This document shows positions 1 through 5,761 of a stretch of DNA of 8,254 nt, piece by piece. The stretch comes from Luminiphilus sp. (lineage in GTDB: Bacteria; Pseudomonadota; Gammaproteobacteria; Pseudomonadales; Halieaceae). The notes beneath the pieces were generated by a model. It saw nothing but the letters and a program-made list of their open reading frames with translations. It searched no databases and was not told the origin of the DNA. The stretch covers positions 1-8,254 of the forward strand of contig JAHEJH010000162.1 in NCBI GenBank assembly GCA_024638905.1, written 5' to 3'. Made by a program: the position numbers and the translations under genes. The stretch's first letter is position 1. Each line of letters begins with the position of its first letter.

Positions 1-45
1 TCCTGCGATCACACCACGGCGTCGGTCCCTGACGTGGGTAAAAGG

Positions 46-86
46 TTGCGCAAGGCGCGAGAAAAAAGCTATACCCCCCTAGGGGG
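46..86 (+). promoter_or_regulatory. Putative promoter with overlapping C/G-tract palindrome
   Basis: A weak -35 (TTGCGC, 46-51) and a -10-like TATACC (70-75) are separated by 18 bp, upstream of the gene at 148. Directly over and after the -10 lies the perfect 12-bp palindrome CCCCCTAGGGGG (75-86), preceded by ATAC. A C-tract/G-tract dyad with an AT-rich ATACC flank resembles operators of the CsoR/RcnR family of metal and sulfur sensors. Only the left AT flank is present here; the right side reads AGCG. A repressor bound here would cover the -10. The promoter call is by eye and the regulator assignment is inference. Confidence 0.4.
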
Positions 87-147
87 AGCGGTCGCGCAGA
101 TGTGAGACCCAAAATCCCACAGCCACAACACCACAACAGGAGTCGAT

Positions 148-654
148 ATGAAATTCGTCCAACTTAGCGCCGCACTGCTGATCGCGGCATTTGTTCTACC
201 CGGCATCGTACGGGCTGATGGTCATGGCGGTGCGGAGGATGCCGTCGCCACAGCAGTCGTCGACTACTGGGCCGCCAGAAACGCCGGCGATCACAAAGCC
301 GTCGCCAATCTGGAGAGCCCTGCCGGTATCTATGGCACCAATTCAGATGGCAGCTTTCACAAGCCCTTCGCTGCCTCTAGCGCGGATGACTGGAAGCGCA
401 ACATGGCGGGCCAAAATAGCAATACACAGGTGTTTTACCTCGAAGTCGCTGAAATTGCCGACGGGGTGGTATACGCCCGCTACTACATGGAGGGTATGAC
501 GGGCGACGAATCAGAGCAGTACCCCTATCGCACCCGCGTCACCAACGTCTGGACCTTGGAAGATGATGGTCAGTGGCGCATCAAAGCTATGCACTTCTCT
601 GGTGCCGATTTCGGTGGCACACACCGTACCCAAAACTCAGATTTTGAGGACTGA
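148..654 (+). CDS. Exported NTF2-like (SnoaL/DUF4440-type) protein
   Basis: This gene encodes a 168-residue protein. Residues 1-23 form a Sec signal peptide: Lys2, a hydrophobic core, and a V-R-A cleavage site, giving a predicted mature start DGHGG. The rest looks like one NTF2-like alpha+beta cone domain: an N-terminal helix with D39-Y-W near the usual position, and a C-terminal strand pair R-V-T-N-V-W...DGQWRIKAMHFS (about 130-151), which is the typical end of SnoaL/DUF4440 proteins. Such domains serve as small enzymes or ligand-binding proteins, and no specific reaction can be assigned. Start choice is supported by AGGAG at 138-142, 5 nt before the ATG. A terminator at 693-719 makes this a single-gene unit. 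The mature N-terminus has His at position 3, as in three exported proteins downstream. The family call is from the C-terminal pattern and length; the substrate is unknown. Confidence 0.75.
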   Translation: MKFVQLSAALLIAAFVLPGIVRADGHGGAEDAVATAVVDYWAARNAGDHKAVANLESPAGIYGTNSDGSFHKPFAASSADDWKRNMAGQNSNTQVFYLEVAEIADGVVYARYYMEGMTGDESEQYPYRTRVTNVWTLEDDGQWRIKAMHFSGADFGGTHRTQNSDFED

Positions 655-692
655 ATTCAGTCACCGGCGCTAATCCAGCGCTCACCAACGAC

Positions 693-719
693 AACGGCCC
701 CACAGCGGGCCGTTTTTTT
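693..719 (+). terminator. Rho-independent terminator after the NTF2-like gene
   Basis: An 8-bp stem AACGGCCC (693-700) / GGGCCGTT (707-714) with a 6-nt loop is followed by a run that totals seven T (713-719). It lies about 40 nt after the stop codon at 654 and separates this gene from azlC. Confidence 0.9.
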
Positions 720-743
720 GGCGATTATCTCTCGCAGGTCCGC

Positions 744-758
744 TATATTACCGGCGCC
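744..758 (+). promoter_or_regulatory. Putative -10 just upstream of azlC (possible leaderless start)
   Basis: TATATT (744-749) matches the -10 consensus at five of six positions. A start site 6-9 nt downstream would fall at about 755-758, immediately before the azlC ATG at 759. There is no Shine-Dalgarno-like sequence in the preceding 12 nt. A -35 is not clear: TTGGCG at 718-723 would give a 20-bp spacer, which is too long. Because the terminator ends at 719, azlC needs its own promoter in this 39-nt gap or depends on read-through. Confidence 0.4.
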
Positions 759-1445
759 ATGAATACCGCCCCGACTCGCCCCGCGCTGCGCGGATCCCTC
801 GACGCCCTGCCGCTATTCATACCGGCGCTGCCGTTTGCCTTCGTATTCGGGGTGGTGGTGGCGGAAGCCGGCATTTCCGAGTGGTTGGGCTGGTCTTCCT
901 CGCCCATTATTTTTGGCGGTGCCATTCAGGTGACCTTGTTTACGCTGATCGGTGAGGGGGCTTCTGTCGCGGCAGCGGTGAGCGCCGCGCTGATCGTGGG
1001 CGCGCGCCACATGCTCTACTCGGTGACGCTGGCGCCCCGCTTCCAAAACCAACCCGGCTGGTTCCGCTGGGTGGGGGCTTATGTGCTGATCGATCAGGTA
1101 TTTGTGCTCAGCCAGATCAAGCGGATTGATGAGCCCGTCGCTTTCCGGCGTTATTTCCTGAGCGCCGGCTTCACGTTTTGGACGCTGTGGATGGTCTCCA
1201 CTGCTATGGGGGTCGTGCTGGGGCCCGCCATACCTCCGGAATGGGGCGTAGAGTTTGCGGCGCCCGTTCTCTTCGTCAGCTTGATGATGGCAGCGAGTGA
1301 TCGACGAGATAAGCTGGCCGCGGCGGCAATGGCGATGGGCGTGACCTACATGCTGGCCTCTCTACCCAATCGTGCCGGTATATTGATTGCAGTGATCGTC
1401 AGCGTTGTGATTATGCTGTTGGCATCCCGGCGAACCTCTCCATGA
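759..1445 (+). CDS. azlC: AzlC-family branched-chain amino acid exporter, large subunit
   Basis: This is the large membrane subunit of the AzlCD exporter, which in characterised bacteria moves branched-chain amino acids or their analogues out across the inner membrane. The 228-residue protein has the family length. It shows the family landmarks P-L-F-I-P-A-L-P-F-A near 18-27, F-G-G-A-I-Q (52-57), and G-A-R-H-M-L-Y with a following L-A-P (81-93), plus hydrophobic segments throughout and a hydrophobic C-terminal helix (about 206-223). The ATG at 759 gives the usual short N-terminus, but no ribosome binding site precedes it. The stop overlaps the azlD start by four bases (ATGA), implying coupled translation. 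The substrate could differ from leucine, isoleucine and valine: the family has been little tested, and only the family assignment is firm. Confidence 0.9.
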   Translation: MNTAPTRPALRGSLDALPLFIPALPFAFVFGVVVAEAGISEWLGWSSSPIIFGGAIQVTLFTLIGEGASVAAAVSAALIVGARHMLYSVTLAPRFQNQPGWFRWVGAYVLIDQVFVLSQIKRIDEPVAFRRYFLSAGFTFWTLWMVSTAMGVVLGPAIPPEWGVEFAAPVLFVSLMMAASDRRDKLAAAAMAMGVTYMLASLPNRAGILIAVIVSVVIMLLASRRTSP

Positions 1446-1747
1446 TCATGCTGGCGATCCTGCTGACCGGTATCGGCTCCTACGCCATGCGGGCTTTTTT
1501 TATTTTTGCCCTGGCGCGCTATGCGTTTCCACCGCTACTACTGCGCGCGCTGGAATACGTTGCACCCACCGTAATGGCGGCATTAGTGATCTCAATGCTA
1601 ACAACGCCTGAGGGGGAACTCGCCGCTGGCCTACCCGAACTGCTGGGCCTGGTTTGCGCGGCATTCGCCGCCAAAACCACGGGCAACCATATTCTCGCCC
1701 TGATCGCCGGCATGGGGACTTTCTGGCTGATCGGCGCAATAATTTAG
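1442..1747 (+). CDS. azlD: AzlD-family small subunit of the branched-chain amino acid exporter
   Basis: This 101-residue integral membrane protein is the normal partner of AzlC and is almost always encoded directly after it. Residues show the AzlD pattern: an N-terminal helix ending G-S-Y-A-M-R-A (12-18), R-A-L-E-Y-V-A-P-T-V-M-A-A-L-V (35-49), and a C-terminal pair of helices with K-T-T-G-N-H (78-83). The start ATG at 1442 overlaps the azlC stop as ATGA, and a second in-frame ATG lies at 1448. A run of seven T at about 1495-1501 encodes part of a membrane helix and does not break the frame. The downstream permease starts 39 nt later if its CTG start is accepted, so the three genes probably form one transcript. 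Confidence 0.88.
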   Translation: MIMLAILLTGIGSYAMRAFFIFALARYAFPPLLLRALEYVAPTVMAALVISMLTTPEGELAAGLPELLGLVCAAFAAKTTGNHILALIAGMGTFWLIGAII

Positions 1748-1786
1748 GGCTCGCCCTGATTGGGCCCCGTCGCCTGAGGATTCACC

Positions 1787-3085
1787 CTGTCACACTACTC
1801 CCCCAAAGTCGCCGCGGCCGTGGTCATCGCCAATATGATCGGCACAGGGGTGTTCACCAGCCTCGGCTTTCAGCTGATCGACATTCAATCCGCGCCGGTG
1901 ATCATGATGCTGTGGCTGGTTGGCGGGGTCTCAGCACTCTGCGGCGCACTGAGCTATGCCGAGCTGGGTGCCGCCCTGCCTCGCTCAGGGGGTGAGTATC
2001 ATTTTTTAACGGAGATCTACCATCCCTGCGCAGGGTTTATCTCCGGCTGGGTATCCGCGACGGTGGGGTTCGCCGCCCCCACCGCATTGGCCGGCCTGAC
2101 CTTTGGCAGCTACCTCAACTCAAGCGGTCTGGGCGTAGATCCGCTGTGGCTTGCTACCATCGCGATCGCCGCGCTCACGGCGGCCCACTGCAGCAACCAC
2201 CGTCACAGTGGGGGCACACAAACTGGCTTTACGTTACTCAAGTTGCTGCTCATCGTACTGTTCTCAATGGCTGCGCTCAGCCTCAGTCCTGCCGAGCAGC
2301 AAACCCGCTTTATATGGGACAGTGAGGCCACGACCTTGCTGGGCAGCGGCGCCTTTGCTGTGTCGCTGATTTATGTGAACTACGCCTACTCAGGCTGGAA
2401 CGCCGCTACCTATATCAGCGGTGAACTCGCGGCCCCGCAGCGGAGCCTACCGAGGGTGCTGAGCATCAGCACAGCCGTCGTGGCGGCACTGTATTGCCTG
2501 CTGAACTTCGTCTTTCTATCGGTTGCCCCCATGGATGCCATGGTGGGTAAAGTAGAGGTTGGGGTGATCGCGGCCGAGTTTGCGTTTGGCCCGAAGCTGG
2601 GCACATTCATGGGGCTCCTGCTCGCTATGCTGCTCATTTCCACCATCAGCGCCATGATTTTGGCGGGTCCACGGGTGTTGCATCGCATCGGGCAGGATTA
2701 CCCGCGGTTTGCACCGCTGGCCCGAGAGAATCGCGATGGCATTCCGGTCACCGCCATCCTGCTCCAGTCGGGCACGGCACTGGCCTTTCTGTGGACGGCG
2801 TCCTTCGAGCAAATTCTGGTGTTTTCAGGCGCCACAATGGCGCTCAACACCTTCGCCACTGTACTCGGCTTGTTCATTCTCCGCTTGCGACAACCCCAGT
2901 TGCCCCGCCCCTTTCGCGTCACGTTTTACCCCATCACACCGCTGATTTTCTTGGGCATCACCGGCTGGACCCTGACGTATGTGGTCCTGCAGCGCCCGGT
3001 CGAGGCGCTGATTTCTGCCGCCATCGTCGCCAGCGGCGGCGTCTTCTACTGGCTGGTGAGACCAGATAAACGCCCGAATCTGTAA
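1787..3085 (+). CDS. APC-superfamily amino acid permease (probable CTG start)
   Basis: This is an inner-membrane amino acid transporter of the APC superfamily, with about 12 membrane helices. From the first conventional start (GTG at 1820) the protein is 421 residues, but that start falls inside helix 1, just before the conserved unwound motif N-M-I-G-T-G-V-F. The frame is open back to 1778. A CTG at 1787 preceded by GAGGA (1776-1780, spacing 6 nt) adds L-S-H-Y-S-P-K-V-A-A-A, which restores a cytoplasmic tail and a complete first helix, giving 432 residues. Other landmarks (421-residue numbering) are S-Y-A-E-L-G with P-R-S-G-G-E-Y (45-60), the helix-6 stretch Y-A-Y-S-G-W-N...G-E-L (188-203), and R-x-G-I-P-type loop residues near 305-310. 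The LAT/AdiC-like style suggests amino acid exchange or uptake. Substrate is not predictable. It follows azlCD and lacks a clear terminator. Confidence 0.85.
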   Translation: MSHYSPKVAAAVVIANMIGTGVFTSLGFQLIDIQSAPVIMMLWLVGGVSALCGALSYAELGAALPRSGGEYHFLTEIYHPCAGFISGWVSATVGFAAPTALAGLTFGSYLNSSGLGVDPLWLATIAIAALTAAHCSNHRHSGGTQTGFTLLKLLLIVLFSMAALSLSPAEQQTRFIWDSEATTLLGSGAFAVSLIYVNYAYSGWNAATYISGELAAPQRSLPRVLSISTAVVAALYCLLNFVFLSVAPMDAMVGKVEVGVIAAEFAFGPKLGTFMGLLLAMLLISTISAMILAGPRVLHRIGQDYPRFAPLARENRDGIPVTAILLQSGTALAFLWTASFEQILVFSGATMALNTFATVLGLFILRLRQPQLPRPFRVTFYPITPLIFLGITGWTLTYVVLQRPVEALISAAIVASGGVFYWLVRPDKRPNL

Positions 3086-3231
3086 CAGTGGCATCTGACC
3101 GTTGCATTTATGGAGCGCTAGGCGTCACAAAAGATTCAACTGCATAACTGTCATTTTTGATAGCGTCAGAGGATGCGAGTACCCATTTGCGATGGGGAAA
3201 AGCAAGACAACTAACCACCTGGGGATAAATA
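3086..3231 (+). other. Intergenic leader before the exported-protein cluster
   Basis: This 146-nt stretch, more AT-rich than its surroundings, has no convincing terminator for the permease and no clear sigma70 promoter. It contains a small hairpin CCCAT (3182-3186) / ATGGG (3192-3196) with a 5-nt loop, and the direct repeat GCGTCA at 3122-3127 and 3163-3168. A promoter for the three-gene cluster probably lies here, but I cannot place it. Confidence 0.3.
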
Positions 3232-4014
3232 ATGAACGTTTTAAAACCCGCATGGCTGAGCGCCATGCTTTTGGGGATTTTCGCCTCACCCGCCACTTTG
3301 GCGGACGATCACATGCTCAATGGCATGGCGGTATCTCAACCTTTTAATGTGCAGGCCAACTTGTGCAAGTTAAATCCCGGCGTCACGCTCGACGACTACC
3401 ACGCCATGGTCGAAGACTACTTTGACTGGGCGGAAAAGTATGACGTTGAGCCCGTGTTTGTTCGTCAATTTCCTTTGTTCTCGCATCAAAACATGCAACG
3501 CCCATGGCCTTACGACTTTGTGGAGTTTCTGGCCAGCGACTACGAGCCCTGGGGTAAATCATGGGATCTGTGGCTGACCTCGGATGACGGCATGGCGCTG
3601 AACGAGCGCTGGCAGTCTTTGGCGGTCTGTCATGTGAAGCAGGCGCATGGCCAGGTGCTGTATGCCGATACAGAAGCGCTGGAAAACGATGATGAGCGCT
3701 ACGTTGCCTGGAATTGGTGTACGGCCAAGGTCGGATTTGAACAACTGTCGCAGAAGCACGCCGAGTATGTGGCAGAGATCAGTGAGGATCCCAGTGGTTT
3801 GATCGGCTGGGCACTCATGTTCCCTCACACGGGCGCCGCTGATGCGCCGGGGGATTTTGCCCATTTAGCCATCTATCCTGATCTGGAATCCTTCATGGGC
3901 AGACGAGCCATGGAAGCACAAGGCGGCTGGAGAGGCCTGCGTGAGTACTACCAAAACTACGCGGACTGTACCGGCGAGCAGCTCAACACAGAGACGGTAC
4001 TACACCGCCCCTGA
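3232..4014 (+). CDS. Exported two-domain protein with four cysteines, paralogue A
   Basis: I do not recognise a named family. The 260-residue protein has a Sec signal peptide (1-24, ending A-T-L-A) and a predicted mature start DDHML. Two similar domains follow, each opening and closing near a cysteine: C45...C133 and C163...C246. The next gene has the same four-Cys layout with closely similar spacings, so both are probably products of an internal duplication followed by gene duplication. The size of each half (about 100-115 residues) and the alternating strand/helix pattern suggest a dimeric alpha/beta-barrel (ferredoxin-like) fold, but that is inference. The cysteines, lying in a periplasmic protein, may form one disulfide per domain. 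Both paralogues end in R-P. The start is supported by GGGGAT about 7 nt before the ATG. Tryptophan, tyrosine and acidic residues are abundant. Function is unknown. Confidence 0.8.
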   Translation: MNVLKPAWLSAMLLGIFASPATLADDHMLNGMAVSQPFNVQANLCKLNPGVTLDDYHAMVEDYFDWAEKYDVEPVFVRQFPLFSHQNMQRPWPYDFVEFLASDYEPWGKSWDLWLTSDDGMALNERWQSLAVCHVKQAHGQVLYADTEALENDDERYVAWNWCTAKVGFEQLSQKHAEYVAEISEDPSGLIGWALMFPHTGAADAPGDFAHLAIYPDLESFMGRRAMEAQGGWRGLREYYQNYADCTGEQLNTETVLHRP

Positions 4015-4034
4015 TTTCATTCATTACCTGTCGA

Positions 4035-4070
4035 GGGACGTCGCTAGGCTCACTCTGACCGCGGCGTCCC
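4035..4070 (+). other. Intergenic hairpin between the two paralogues
   Basis: GGGACGTCGC (4035-4044) pairs with GCGGCGTCCC (4061-4070): ten pairs with one G-U, around a 16-nt loop. Only CCGTTTCTC follows, so the T-tract needed for efficient termination is lacking. It more likely attenuates or protects a transcript shared by the flanking genes. Confidence 0.55.
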
Positions 4071-4095
4071 CCGTTTCTCAGAAGGAGAGACATCT

Positions 4096-4881
4096 ATGAA
4101 CATTCCATCTTTACTCGGTATGGCTTGTATTGTCGCCGCACCAGTGGCACTCGCCGACAATCACGCTGCCGGCAACCCTGAATGGAGCATGGGTAACCCG
4201 GTCGAAATTTATGGCTGCAGCTTCAAGGACGGTGTCAACGGTTACGAGCTGTCTATGAAGCATGCTGCGCTAGTCAACGCTTGGGGCGAAGAGCACGACG
4301 CATTTCAAAACCACGTTGGCCAACTGATGTGGCCCGAGTTTTCCGATGGCCAATACCCCACCGAGTTTACGTGGCTGGGTTATTGGGAGAACTACGCCGA
4401 CTACGGCGCTGACATGGACAAGCGCGCGGAGCACGGCGCCGAACTGTATGTCGAAGCGAATAAATTCCTTGAGCAGTGCTCGCACAGCGAGTGGGGCGCC
4501 TGGGACGTCTTTCCCGCGGAAGACTGGACGCTGGGCAATCACGTCACCGAGTTTTCTGACTGCTTTTATAAAGAGGGCAAGGGTGATGCGGATCTGCTAG
4601 TGGCCAATATCGCCTTCGCCGAAGAGATGTCTGCCCGGGGACTCACGGGCGCAGACCTCGGCGCAGTGCAACTCTGGCCTCGCGCCGGGGCGCCTGCTGG
4701 TCTTGAGAATGGGATCAGCTTCAAGTGGATCACGGGGTATCCTTCGCTATCTGCCTACGCCAACTTCACCAACGTTTGGTGGAACGAAGGATTGACCACC
4801 GCCTGGAATGCACTCTACGGCGACATTGTGGCCTGTGACTCCGGCCGGGTATATCAATCCCAGGTGATGAACAGACCCTGA
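4096..4881 (+). CDS. Exported two-domain protein with four cysteines, paralogue B
   Basis: This 261-residue protein is of unrecognised family and is related to the preceding gene product. The signal peptide spans 1-20 (V-A-L-A cleavage site) and the predicted mature protein begins DNHAA. Mature cysteines lie at 41, 128, 156 and 247. The spacings (87, 28, 91) are near those of the upstream paralogue (88, 30, 83). Shared local patterns include C-x-x-x-D/P-G after Cys1, a W-x-E-x-x-D helix end near 63-68, a P-T/Y-E/D-F stretch before W/F-L (88-94), G-Y-P/I-Y-P-x-L (214-218), a late G-L or G-W segment, and a C-terminal N/H-R-P. Tandem domains of about 115 residues are implied. The start is well supported by AAGGAG at 4082-4087, 8 nt before the ATG. 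Cys11 is inside the signal peptide and is not a good lipobox. Role unknown; periplasmic or secreted. Confidence 0.8.
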   Translation: MNIPSLLGMACIVAAPVALADNHAAGNPEWSMGNPVEIYGCSFKDGVNGYELSMKHAALVNAWGEEHDAFQNHVGQLMWPEFSDGQYPTEFTWLGYWENYADYGADMDKRAEHGAELYVEANKFLEQCSHSEWGAWDVFPAEDWTLGNHVTEFSDCFYKEGKGDADLLVANIAFAEEMSARGLTGADLGAVQLWPRAGAPAGLENGISFKWITGYPSLSAYANFTNVWWNEGLTTAWNALYGDIVACDSGRVYQSQVMNRP

Positions 4882-4895
4882 AAAAAACACCTGCT

Positions 4896-4926
4896 GGCCG
4901 CTGTTGCACAAAGCGGCCCTTATTTC
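4896..4926 (+). terminator. Weak terminator-like hairpin after paralogue B
   Basis: GGCCGCT (4896-4902) pairs with AGCGGCC (4912-4918) around a 9-nt loop, followed by CTTATTTC. An A7 run at 4881-4887 precedes it. The T-tract is interrupted, so termination is probably partial, allowing read-through into the next gene. Confidence 0.55.
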
Positions 4927-4960
4927 TGAACAACTTTTCATCACAATAAAGGGGAACATT

Positions 4961-5701
4961 ATGAAAACGTTAATCAGCATGTTGGCGTCCATGGCGCTGG
5001 TCCTCGGCGCCACATTCGTCCACGCCGACGATCACGCGGCACCGTCAGCACCCGTAGGTATGGTTTATGGGCTGGATGTCTCTGACCCTGCAGCGTTTGC
5101 TGGGGCTATGGGCAAATACTGGAGCTCACCCACAGGCGAGCAAAATCCCGGCGTTGCCATTTTGAGGCAGGTCGTCGCTGGAGGAGAAAGCCCTATTTCT
5201 CACATTGTTTCTGTTGTTTATCCGTCCTATGAGGCAATGGATGCCGCATTCGCTATCAACGCTCAATCAGAGGATGCTGCAACCTTTCAGCGTGAGGTCA
5301 GCGGCGCTGTGGAGGTGGTGACCTCTTCAATGTTCGAATCCACCGGCCTCGGTTCGATGAAAAACCAGATTGGATTTGGTCCAGGCACGGCAAGCCTCTA
5401 CGTCTTTGCTTCAGTTTCAGACCCTGCAAAATACGCCTCAGCTTTCCAAAAGATGATGGGCAGTACTGATATTGGTGAAACAGACACCATGCTATTTGCC
5501 ATGCCAGCGGGTGGAGTCGGCGATACTACGCATGTTGTCTCAGTAACCGGCAAGAGTGTTGGAGCAGTCATGGCGCAGATGAATGCCAATCGCGCAGACA
5601 AGGACTTCCAGAAGTTCATCAAGGAAGTCCGTGACATCCGAACCATTGAGCAAAATATCGTGACAGTCGATATGGCGGTCTTTGGCAACATGGGCGGCTG
5701 A
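4961..5701 (+). CDS. Exported tandem-repeat alpha/beta protein
   Basis: This is a 246-residue protein of unrecognised family, read from the ATG at 4961. The start rests on AAAGGGGA (4948-4955) 5 nt upstream and on a standard signal peptide (1-22, F-V-H-A). A further upstream in-frame start at 4904 lies inside a hairpin loop and would bury the signal. The mature protein begins DDHAA. It contains two internal repeats of about 90 residues: repeat 1 (about 34-126) and repeat 2 (about 145-241). Matching points are Y-G-L-D-V-S-D-P-A-A-F against F-A-S-V-S-D-P-A-K-Y, I-S-H-I-V-S-V against T-T-H-V-V-S-V, and F-Q-R-E-V against F-I-K-E-V. This is the pattern of a fused pseudo-dimer of alpha/beta-barrel domains. 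There are no cysteines. It resembles its two upstream neighbours in architecture and leader rather than in clear sequence. Function unknown. Confidence 0.8.
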   Translation: MKTLISMLASMALVLGATFVHADDHAAPSAPVGMVYGLDVSDPAAFAGAMGKYWSSPTGEQNPGVAILRQVVAGGESPISHIVSVVYPSYEAMDAAFAINAQSEDAATFQREVSGAVEVVTSSMFESTGLGSMKNQIGFGPGTASLYVFASVSDPAKYASAFQKMMGSTDIGETDTMLFAMPAGGVGDTTHVVSVTGKSVGAVMAQMNANRADKDFQKFIKEVRDIRTIEQNIVTVDMAVFGNMGG

Positions 5702-5711
5702 CATAGCGCAA

Positions 5712-5740
5712 GGGTCAGAGCCTGCGCTCTGGCCTTTTTT
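5712..5740 (+). terminator. Strong rho-independent terminator closing the plus-strand block
   Basis: GGTCAGAGC (5713-5721) pairs with GCTCTGGCC (5726-5734), nine pairs with one G-U, around the 4-nt loop CTGC, followed directly by T6 (5735-5740). It lies 11 nt after the stop codon. Read on the minus strand it has no T-tract, so it serves mainly the plus strand and leaves the convergent symporter gene without an evident terminator. Confidence 0.92.
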
Positions 5741-5761
5741 CCTCTCTGCCGCGGCGAACCG

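Noticed and set aside
1..45. Possible gene end or terminator at the left edge
   Set aside because: Only an imperfect CCACGGCGTC/GACGTGG pairing was seen, with no T-tract and no recognisable coding tail.
1493..1508. T7 run in azlD as a programmed frameshift or disrupted frame
   Set aside because: The frame stays open through it and the phenylalanines fit an ordinary membrane helix.
1746..1757. AGGGC-TC-GCCCT inverted repeat after azlD as a terminator
   Set aside because: A 2-nt loop cannot form a stable hairpin as drawn and there is no T-tract; the permease gene follows at once.
3135..3185. Candidate promoter elements (TTCAAC, TTGATA) before the exported cluster
   Set aside because: No pairing of -35 and -10 with acceptable spacing and consensus match was found.
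4120..4130. Lipoprotein attachment site at Cys11 of paralogue B
   Set aside because: The preceding G-M-A does not fit a lipobox and the hydrophobic core continues past it to a clear A-L-A cleavage site.
4904..4960. Extended start for the third exported protein at 4904
   Set aside because: It lies in the loop of a hairpin, lacks an SD, and would place 19 residues before a normal signal peptide; the ATG at 4961 has AAAGGGGA 5 nt upstream.
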